From: Pollenia angustigena
Lineage: Eukaryota > Arthropoda > Insecta > Diptera > Polleniidae
DNA length: 64,000 nucleotides
NCBI GenBank assembly: GCA_930367215.1
Contig: OV884058.1
Span: 200,712,208-200,776,207 of the forward strand
Reading direction: 5' to 3'
The translations under genes and the position numbers were made by a program. Shown here piece by piece: positions 55,643-64,000 of the stretch. A model generated the notes under the pieces. It was not told the origin of the DNA. It ran no database searches and saw only the letters and a list, made by a program, of their open reading frames with translations. Each line of letters begins with the position of its first letter. Position 1 is the stretch's first letter.

Positions 55643-56620
55643 AAGTGTAAAAAGCCTTTCTTTGCATGTTTAAACAAGCGCTTATTGTCAGCAAAAAATA
55701 GTTCTCTAAGCCGAAAACACCCCATACAAAAATCAATCATCCCATCAGCAGTTTTGAGGCAATTTGAGGTATGAATTCATACATAAAACATGCTGCTTTT
55801 GGAGCACATTTTGTACAGGGATTTGATCTATAAAAATTCAATTAAACATGCATGTTCCTGAGTGAATAAGAATCTGTAGGGAGGGGGGGGGGGGGGCTTT
55901 ATTCTTCGTTTTCGTATTAGACATAACAAAATAAAATTGAACATTCAATATCCTGAGTGGATAAGAATCTATAAGATTTGATACTTTTTTGTTTTGCAGT
56001 TGATATTTTTTATATTCAACTTACAAAATTAAATTAACTAACGGGGAACATAATAAATGAACCGGAGGTTGGTTCCTCGCCAAATCGATCTAATAAGACG
56101 AAAAGAATAAATACTCGAAACATGTTAATTCATATATACTTAGACGCGTATTGTTTTCTTCATATTTACAAAAAAAAAAATATTTTGACAATTATTCAAC
56201 CACTAGTTTTTAAAATTCTAAACTGACTTTAATTTTTGTCAATTATGGATTCACGGGTACTTCTAGAAACAAGATTGTGGATTTTAGGGCTATAGCAATG
56301 CACATGAGAAACAAGTTCGTCCAATGCTTCCAGAAAAAGTTACTGATTGGTGTGGATTTGTGGCTGGCGGCTAAAGCCGTCTATATTTCTTTGAGATCGA
56401 CTTTGGCACCTGGGCATCACGGTCAACAGCACCATATGGTACTGAACTCCATCTTCTTTTGGCCTCAATTGAATAAAATAGATACCATCGTCATATTGAG
56501 CCATAACCGCAGAAAAAGCTTAAGCGACAAAAACAAAATTTTAAAGTAGACGGTTTTTTTATTATAAAAAAGGACTTCAGCTAAAATTGTTTTTATTAAG
56601 ACTTTTGTATGACTTGCTAA
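55643..56620. other. Non-coding stretch
   Basis: Has single units of the CATGCANGTTCCTGAGTGAAT family at 55845-55990 and a G12 run near 55885. The open frame at 56277-56549 is not recognised. Confidence 0.5.
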
Positions 56621-56767
56621 ATTCCCAAATTTTCATCTTTGATAAATACACTGAAATTTATTGTTCAGGCAAAGCTTGCTTCTATACGAATTTCACTGGT
56701 TGCTTGGGCCAGAGCATCAGGAATCTTTTTCCAAAGATTTTAGAAAAGCTAAAAATATTATAAAAAC

Positions 56768-58060
56768 CAGTTAGAGTGCTATATTCGGCTGTGCCGAATC
56801 TTTGATACCCTCCACCGACACTTCGAATGTTTTAGGAGTAATATCTGTTTGATGTCTATTTATTATTATAATCTCTGTAAAAACAGACATCTGCATTTAA
56901 ATTTGTTGCGGTTTAGACCTATATAAAATTATTGACCGAAAATCAGAATCAATTTTAAAAAGCTTGAGTTGAATATCAGCTTAAGCTGAACTTAAATGAT
57001 TTTCAGGAGAACAAATTATATAAAAGCCATGGTAAGCTATGAACCAATCATCCTAAATTATGCAGAACGATTTCTGGTATTAAAACACATAAATTTCAAT
57101 ACAGCGGTCCAATTGGTTAAAGCGTTTGCAGTGAATTTCAGAAGGCTGCTAAAATGGAATCTAAGAAAAATTATGGACCGTATATCACAAAATTGCATAA
57201 CATTTTTTCTGGCCATATGAAAAAAACCGAAAGAAAGTTTACCGCGTATTTAGGCGTACTAAGCTGTTTTCCGGGAGTAAAGTTTATATGGGGCCTAGGG
57301 TAAATTATGAACTGATCTTCACGAAATTTTACGGTCTTATTTCTAGTTCTATAAAACTTTTATGTTCCAAATTTTGTTATGATAGCATGATTTTTTACGG
57401 ATTTAGGCGTACTAAACTGTTTTCCGGAAGTAGGGTTTATATGGGGCCTAGGGTAAATTATGGACCGATCTTCACGAAATTACATGGTTTTATTTCTTGT
57501 CCTATAAAACTCTGACGTACCAAATTTTGTTACGATAGCGTTATATTTTACGATTTTAGGCGTACTTAACTGTTTTTCGGAAGTAGGGTTTATATGGGCC
57601 TAGGGTAAAAGGAGTGATCTTCACGAAATTCAATAGCGTAATTTGCAGTCGTATAAAACAAACTTTTGCAAAATCTTATGTCATTCTGTGCATTATTCCA
57701 CGATTTATGTAAGTTTTTTTAACAAAATTATCAAATTTTTTAGGTGGTGGTTCCACATTTTGATTCATAGCTCTGATCCTACTAAACGGATTTTGCTGAA
57801 TTTCAATCCCAAACTGCTTAGGATAACTACAAGCAATTTGGCACCCAGTTTGTTTAGTTCTTTTGAGTTTTTCGAAAGTGAGCGTGTTTTCAACGGACGG
57901 ATAGACAGACGGACATGGCTTTATCGACTTAGAATTACTCAAGGACCCAGAATATATATACTTTATGGGGTCTGAGATGAATAATAAAAAAGTTTCACAC
58001 GGAATGACAAACTTAATATACCCTCTTCACAACTAATTGTGGTGGAGGGTATAATAAAAC
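56768..58060. mobile_element. Unclassified dispersed repeat inserted in Rep-A
   Basis: Near its ends it has GATACCCTCCACCGACA and TGTGGTGGAGGGTATAAT, inverse to each other. Inside are three ~152-bp tandem units, then a conserved-looking block (GGACGGATAGACGGACATGG, TTTATCGACTTAG, AATATATATACTTTATGGGG). Such blocks are widespread in fly genomes; I could not place the family. Confidence 0.65.
57150..57660 (+). repeat. ~152-bp tandem repeat, three units
   Basis: GTTTATATGGGGCCTAGGGT recurs, ending at about 57300, 57453 and 57605 (the last with one G fewer), each followed by GATCTTCACGAAATT. Same family, opposite orientation, as 43200-43800. Confidence 0.88.
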
Positions 58061-58651
58061 CCTAAAGCGAATAAGAATTTTAAACACTCAAAGTCTTAGT
58101 TGTAACAATATCAAAGCTTAAACAAAATACCAACAATAAACAGTGAGTTTATCTTTTCTTACATTCCCCTACAATTGGTTGGGTTCTTTCCGACTCGAAT
58201 TGTAGTTGTAAGTGATTGTTTTTGTTATAAAATGGTATAGGTAACTTGTATGACCATAACATTTTAAGAGATGATGCAAGTTTCGCCAATTAATTATTTT
58301 GTTTTAAAAAAACGAAAATTGAAAATGATGTCTCTTGAGCTATTGGCTCGATAGGGTGTAAACAATAGGGTGTAAACAAAACGTCATCCACCTCATTGAA
58401 CACTCTGGACGAGCGATTTAAGGGCGTGGTCATCTCAGATGGTGGTAAGGTAATTTGGCCACTGAGAACGTAAGATTTGACCCCGTTAGATCGTTTCTAA
58501 AGGGGTTTTTTATGCTGCAGATTCATGCAAATAAAGCACAACCACAGGGTCTCGAAAAATGCTATTGGTCAAATTCAGCCTAAATTACGCACCAGATCCA
58601 TGGAAATTCCTTATTTCGTATGCGCGCCATCTGGCAAAGCTGCAGTAGGCA

Positions 58652-59227
58652 CCCTGCAGATAACGAGACTAGTCCATACATGCATGTAAAGAGTAGTCCA
58701 TAAAGGAGTAGGAGTACTCCAAAACTACTCCAAATATATGGGTAAAAGGTGGTCCATTTAACATTACGATGTCCTAGGAGGGGACCATATAACCCACCGA
58801 AGTAGTCCCTAAACTAATCCATGGAGTACTAAAGTGGGTTAGTTTTAAAAGAACTCCTTGTTACTACAGTATGGAGTACACTTAAGGGGTAGTTTAAACA
58901 TTTTTCTTTTTCATTTGTTACTAATCGCCTTTTATGGTGTGTACTGTAGTCTATTATTGCTAATATTATATATATTTACTTGGTATTTTTAATTTTTTTA
59001 CCTTTTTTCCACAAACTTTCACTTTTAAATAAACAATTAACAATGGAAACCATCAGGGCTACTAATGTCTAATACTGTAAACTATAGAAAAGTATACATC
59101 ATGCAGTTGTTGGCAGCACTGCATGTTAATTTCTTATAACATGGTCCATACTTCAGTACATTGGACCATGATACAAGTAGTCCATTTAAGGCACAATGGA
59201 CTACGTAGTCCAATATTATCTGTAGGG
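58652..59227. mobile_element. Inverted-repeat element rich in AGTAGTCC/GGACTACT motifs
   Basis: The left end CCCTGCAGATAACGAGACTA is mirrored at the right (complement CCCTACAGATAATATTGGAC). Short blocks such as TAGTCCAT, GGAGTAC and TTAGTTT occur in both orientations. No ORF; target duplication unclear. Confidence 0.75.
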
Positions 59228-59325
59228 CATTTCCTCTATGTTATATTCGAAACATTATGGCATCGATAGGCCTCTCAAAAAATAAGAAACTTGGATGATA
59301 TCTCATAATATTTTAAGATCGGAAT

Positions 59326-59513
59326 CAAGGCGAATTCATCTAAACAATGGTGGAAAAAGTACAACAAATAAAACACCAAAAACTCAACATTCTATTTTAT
59401 TCGTTGCGGTATGTCAAAAACACAAGCAACTTCTGAAATTTCTCTATCTAGTTAAGAAAAAAAACTTAGCTCAGCTGTTCTTTCAACACCACCTAAAAAA
59501 TTAATTCGCCTTG
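59326..59513. mobile_element. MITE with CAAGGCGAATT ends (second copy)
   Basis: CAAGGCGAATTCATCTAAAC at the left, AATTAATTCGCCTTG at the right. Same terminal motif as 40843-41039; the interior differs. Confidence 0.68.
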
Positions 59514-61300
59514 ATAGGAGGTGTCTAATGAAAGGCCCTTTAATTGAGCATTAAATATGATTAAATCATAATTAAAATTAAGTTTGTAATATTAAATTTT
59601 AACCAGTTTTCGTTAAACGACTAAAATCGTTCTTTTATTTATTTTTATAAGCAGGAATTTTTTTTTTTTTTTTTTTTTGTATTATTTTTGTGCTTATGTC
59701 AAGTTTGTTGCTTAAGTCTTTTGTTTTGTGCGTTCTATTAAACTATTGTTCTCTGTATTTTTCTTCTATTCTTTTATTTTTTCTTACATACATTTTTAAA
59801 CACATAATTATAAGGAAAAAATTTACTTCCGCCTTAAAAAAAAACATCCAAAAATAAGCAAAAATTAAAAAGTAAACATATTTTTTCAATGTTTTAAAAG
59901 AATAACTGGTTAACTATTTTTAAAACTTGAAGCAAACTTGTACAGAAGATGCTTATCAAATTGCAGTTGGCTTAAAGAACGATCTTTTATTTTACTCCTA
60001 GTTTGTAATTTATCTCCGCTTTTGTCTTTAACGATTTCTGCTACAATCACTAAAGAGTGTCCTCAATTTAAAGATACACAACAAAATTTCTGGTTTTTTC
60101 TTGTCTTTTTTTATTATTTAGCTAACAACATGTTGTCGTTGAAATTTTTAGAGACCAGACTTATTTTCAGTGAAATTAAAGTAGTCTAGTGACAGCCATT
60201 CAATACATTTTTCACGATTTTAATTGAATCTATACGTAAATGTGTAGTTAAATTGAACTTGACAGTGATAGAATAAGAACTTGTTTTTGAAAAAGTTTAC
60301 TTTTTCTTTTTTTTTAATAATTAAAACAGTGAAATTAAAGAAAAATCAATAGAACTGGTTAAGAAAGATTTTGTTTTCACTTAAATTAAAAAAAAAACAA
60401 AATGTGGATGTGTTATAAAGAAGTTTTCTAATTGCAGTTAATCTTAAATTCCTCTAAAGTTAAGTGCAGAGATTAGTGGGTTAAGAAGAAAGAACTGCCA
60501 GCGGCAAAAAAATATAGAAGTTGTAGTTGCACCACACAAGAATTTGCTGTAGGAAATTTGTGTATTTCCCTGCAGCAAAACTTTACAAATTTTAACTGTC
60601 GAGTTTAAAATAATGATAGAAAATTTCATTACTTGACATAGATCTTAAAATTTATTAGAAAAACATGAACTAACTTTGCTTTTTACGAATGTAGTTGCCA
60701 GCTTGGTTGATTGGTTCTGATGATAATTTGCTTCGTGCAAACAGTCAAGTAGAGTTGTGATATTTAGACGAGACCACACCACTCGTCAGACGACTTATCA
60801 GTTATATCGCATTGTTTGCTGCTATGGAATCAGAAGCGTGAGTTACGTGAGAAGAACTTTTGGCCTTAACCCAGATATTCTACCAAGATTTCTTTTGACA
60901 GCTTTGGCTGGCCTTTCGCAGAGAAGGTAGATAACCGTTTCTTCTTTTCCCACTCATTGCCACTGCGATAGTGGTCATTGAAGGAAAGTCTAAGTCAAAT
61001 TCAAGCTTTCTATGATCTAATGTCCCGTTAACAACCTCCCAGCAACCTTTATATATCCCATATGTTGCAAGTCATGAGTTCCGTAGTCCGATTTCGGTGC
61101 AATGCGGCCCACATTAACTTGGAAACTATGCACGTATCTAAACGGGGACGGGAGCCTGAAGATACTTCTATAAATAGAACCCAGCGGAATTGCAATTAGT
61201 GTTGCATTGTAAAGTGCGGTCCACGATGTTAATTGTGAGTCAAGTTTTTGGCCCAACTTAATTTGACATTTCTTTGTTTCAGTGTTTGACAAATTCAACC
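59514..61300. other. Non-coding stretch
   Basis: Contains a T run at 59659-59677. Neither the open frame 59938-60189 nor the GC-richer part at 60690-61250 resembles a family I know. Confidence 0.5.
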
Positions 61301-61301
61301 A

Positions 61302-61720
61302 TTAAGAAGTACAGAATTGAGCAGTGCGTTAAAGTCTTTTACGAAAATGACCGTTGTTCGCGATAGTGTGAAAATAAAGTCGGCCAATAAGTTACTGTAA
61401 ATGGTGTTCCCTATCACGAGATGATAACGAACTTCTTCTGGCCAGTAATTGAGGTTATGGACATGGACAATATGTGGTTCCAACAGGATGGTATTACTTG
61501 GCAAACAGCCAATTAAACTATGGATCTATTGCGCGAGAAATTTAATGGCCGTGTTATCTCACGTCGTAAAGATGTTAATTGGCCGCCACGATCATGTGAA
61601 TTGACACCATTGGACGTCTTTCTTTGGGGATATTTAGAAGAAAAAGTGTACGTCAATAAGCCAAAAGCAATTCAAGAGCTAAAGCCTGATACAAGTTGGA
61701 GCTAGAGCCATTGAAAATAT
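61302..61720 (+). pseudogene. mariner-family transposase remnant (MLE-3)
   Basis: KYRIEQCVKVFYEND at the start corresponds to the MLE-2 N-terminus, with its ATG changed to ATT. A large deletion then joins VTVNGVPYHEMITNFFWP to the rest (near 61395). QQDGITWQTAN is followed by a stop, and the frame reopens at 61520 with MDLLREKFNGRV, then PPRSCELTPLDVFLWGYLEE (Glu in place of the Asp seen at the same point of MLE-1). Terminal repeats were not located. Confidence 0.85.
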
Positions 61721-62020
61721 GAACCATCAGATAGAGCTATGCCACTGAAGCCAGAGGTCCACACCACGCGTTTTCGCCTCCACGCTTTGTATAATTTTTA
61801 TACCTTCCTGCGATCTATGTTTCAAGTTACATGCAACGCTTTTTATGCGGCATTACCACAAGTTTTTTTTTTTTTTGTCATTATTTTTTTATTGAATCTT
61901 CATATATTAAATACGAACTAACAATAATTAATCAAATCTTAACCTAATACGTTATTTAATGTCCTGCCAGTGCCAGACAAAATTTTCTTCATCACGGGTT
62001 CTGTTCACCTATGTAGGTGT

Positions 62021-64000
62021 TTATCGCTCATCTAATTGGGTAAGTGCTGCAGTGTCTCTTCTTCTTAAGCGAGTGTGGCCGCCATGATTTAAAATATTTC
62101 GAGCTAGTGGATTTGGGTGTTGTTCAAGCCTTTTTAAATATTTTATTGCATATTTTGTAATCATAGTTTTAACTAATGGCACATTGAGATCCTTATGAAT
62201 GTTTGAGTTTTTAACATACCAGGGAGCTGCTGTGATTATTCGAAGAAGTTTATTTTGGCGCCTTTGAATTTTGTCGATATTAGAGGCCGAGGCAGTGCCC
62301 CATAGATGAATACCGTAGCACCAGATAGGCTTTAAGATAGAATTGTAAAGTAGAAGCTTGCAATCGAGACTAAGGACAGAATTTCTTCCAATAAGCCAAT
62401 GAATTTGAATGGCTTTTAGTTTCATTTGAGTTAATTTTGCCTCTATATGGCATTTCCACGTTAATCGCCGATCCAGATGTATACCGAGATATTTTACATG
62501 CGAATGTTGAGGAATTATTTGATTATTGATTGTAATAGGGGGGCAAGATTCCCGGCGCAAAGTGAATGTTATATGTACGCATTTTTGCTCATTGACCATT
62601 ATCCTCCATTGTCGTAACCATATTTCTAGTTGAAATATATGATGCTGTAAGTAACGCGATGCTTCATAACGATTTTCGTGGACGCTTAGAATCGTCTGCA
62701 AATGTTGAAGTTTGTGTATAGTTGCTTGTTGGCATGTCCGAAGTATAAATTAAGTATAATAGGGGGCCCAGGATGCTGCCTTGTGGGACTCCAGAGGCAA
62801 TGGGCTGAGGTGAACTTAAGAAATTTCCTTCTTTAATAATAAATTAACGACCGACTAAGTAGCTTTCTAGCAGCTTGTGTGTGTTTGCTGGTAAATTTTG
62901 CTTCAATTTATGTAATAAGCCTTCATGTCAGACTTTATCAAAAGCTTGCGAAACATCGATGAAGAGTGCTGAGCAATATTTTTTTTCTTCAAATGCTTTT
63001 CTTATGACATTTACTATTCGATGAGTCTGTTCGATTGTGCTGTGTTTTCTTCTAAATCCGAACTGATGGTTTGGAATACATCTATTTACACTTAAAATCG
63101 GTGTTAATTTTGAAACTAATAATTTCTCAAACAGCTTTGACATATTTGATAATAAGCTAATAGGTCTATAAGACTCAACTTTTGTATGATCTTTACCTGG
63201 CTTTGGTATCATGGTAACTAAGGAAACCTTCCATTTTTGAGGATAGTATTCAAAGCGTAAAATAGCATTAAAAATAAAAAGAATAATTTTCTTTGCTATG
63301 CGAGGTAGCTCCAAAAGCATTTTATTACTGATTTTATCAATACCAGGTGCCTTCTTAGTGTTTAAGTCACAAATAGCCTTTTCGATTTCTCTTATCTCAA
63401 ATCTGAGGGGAATAGCTGCTCTAGCAGCAACAGGTGGTAACTCGACCGCAATATTGTGAAATATATTTGGTTTAAATACGTTTTTCAAGTGACTTACAAA
63501 CAGATTTCCTTTTTCAATATCGTTTCTTGCCCAATTACCATTCAAGTTTCTTAATGGTGGCTTAGATATAACTGGCCTTTTTAGATTTCTAGCTGCACGC
63601 CATAATGAGTAGTCAGATTGTGGAGTTGCATCAAGTTCCTTAAGATATATTTTCAAAATATTTTGTTATTCGTGCTTAATTCCCAGTTTTTATTCTTGAT
63701 AAAAACACTTGAAATTTATTGTTGATGGGATAAGCTATTCCTATGCATTTCACTGGTTGCTTAGGCCAGATCATCAGGAAACTTCATCCATAAAGATTTT
63801 AGAAAAACTAAAGATATTAAACCAAATAAAACTGTTAAACGTATAAGACTTATAGCAACAGTTTTACTTGTAACAATATCAAAGCTTTAACAAAACACAT
63901 CAACAATAAAAAAGTGGGTTTATCTCATCTTACATTCCTTAAGATATTTTACTAGAGAAGCCGTTTTCTGATTCTGCAGTAACTTTCTTAGCTTTTTTGT
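62021..64000 (-). pseudogene. Jockey-type reverse transcriptase, broken (Jk-2)
   Basis: 63656-62928 encodes the linker and RT fingers/palm: SLWRAARNLKRPVISKPP, VTMIPKPGKDHTKVESYRP, HQFGFRRKHSTIEQTH, LFIDVSQAFDKV. A TGA then interrupts at about 62925, where Jk-1 reads WHDGL. The strand continues in pieces through the [15 protein letters not shown] region (minus of 62800-62760). 62701-62021 holds the thumb: HLDRRLTWKCHIEAK, LKPIWCYGIHLWGTA and RIITAAPWYVKN. The catalytic FADD segment falls at the frame change near 62700-62730. About 60-65% identical to Jk-1 by eye, so both descend from related but distinct masters. Confidence 0.9.
63650..63942 (-). repeat. Rep-A copy inserted in Jk-2
   Basis: Contains TTGTTGATGGGATAAGC, TTTCACTGGTTGCTTAGGCC, ATCATCAGGAAAC and AACAATATCAAAGCTTTAAC, ending TCTTACATTCC. 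TTCCTTAAGATAT occurs at both borders (63634-63646 and 63939-63951), a 13-bp direct repeat. This copy lacks the ~50 bp terminus (to GTAGTTGTAAGTG) present in other copies. Confidence 0.85.

Larger units (their letters stand above)
56630..58215 (-). repeat. Rep-A copy split by another repeat
   Basis: 56630-56765 carries TTTCACTGGTTGCTTGGGCC, CATCAGGAAT and AAGATTTTAGAAAAGC. 58062-58212 carries AACAATATCAAAGCTT, CAGTGAGTTTATC and TTTCTTACATTCCCC, ending GACTCGAATTGTAGTTGTAA. Together they equal the copy at 35275-35580 in inverse orientation. Confidence 0.85.
61862..64000 (-). mobile_element. Jockey-clade retrotransposon Jk-2, split by Rep-A
   Basis: The poly-A tail appears as T13 at 61862-61874. 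The coding region runs from there to the window edge on the minus strand, interrupted at 63650-63942 by Rep-A. The reading resumes beyond it (KKAKKVTAESENGFSSK at 64000-63950). The element continues outside the window. Confidence 0.88.

Noticed and set aside
56277..56549. Open frame of 90 codons as a transposase piece
   Set aside because: No catalytic or DNA-binding motif was recognised and no terminal repeats surround it.
59938..60189. Possible small membrane protein
   Set aside because: Hydrophobic only because of T-rich codons; no start context, splice signal or family match.

Overview
This is an AT-rich insect nuclear window, most likely from a higher (schizophoran/calyptrate-like) fly. 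It has intron-containing coding sequence, non-LTR retrotransposons of the R1, LOA and Jockey groups, and piggyBac, hAT, mariner, pogo and Harbinger-type DNA transposons. Species cannot be read from the sequence alone.

The only host gene I can support is on the minus strand between 13202 and 3730: a five-coding-exon gene for a Spätzle-family neurotrophin, best matched to NT1 (spz2). My splice model is exons 13202-12777, 12715-11580, 5898-5767, 5701-5555 and 5497-3730. It gives one open frame of 3609 nt (1202 codons plus stop). The protein has a signal peptide, a long acidic pro-region, a complete cystine-knot domain and a tail of about 540 residues rich in Q, H, S and T. The 5.7-kb second intron holds a roughly 29-bp tandem array, a hAT-type element and a foldback element.

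The rest is a mosaic of mobile elements. Region by region: 1-2.7 kb, 3' part of a broken R1-clade retrotransposon; 3.7-13.2 kb, NT1; 14.1-15.1 kb, a foldback element with a 9-bp target duplication; 18-21 kb, small inverted-repeat elements and a degraded Jockey copy carrying an insertion; 22.9-23.6 kb, a pogo-like element; 25.4-28.7 kb, a hAT-like element with a second hAT inside it; 29.5-30.2 kb, an unidentified repeat-encoded ORF; 30.6-34.6 kb, a piggyBac-family element with TTAA ends that contains a large inverted repeat and a LOA-type retrotransposon; 36.3-38.1 kb, a Jockey copy; 40.5-49.1 kb, stacked inverted-repeat elements, including a perfect 75-bp-arm hairpin with a tRNA-like loop; 51.1-52.0, 54.4-55.2 and 61.3-61.7 kb, mariner remnants, one nested in a larger inverted-repeat element; 56.6-58.2 kb, a short repeat family split by another repeat; 61.9-64.0 kb, a further Jockey copy split by the same short repeat family.

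No intact transposase or reverse transcriptase was found, so the elements look old. Their nesting order can be read from their target duplications. The most unusual structures are a GC-rich module shared by two otherwise different foldback elements, an A-B-A'-B' inverted arrangement inside the piggyBac element, two unrelated TA-inserting elements sitting at equivalent points of two copies of one repeat, and the hairpin with a tRNA-like loop.
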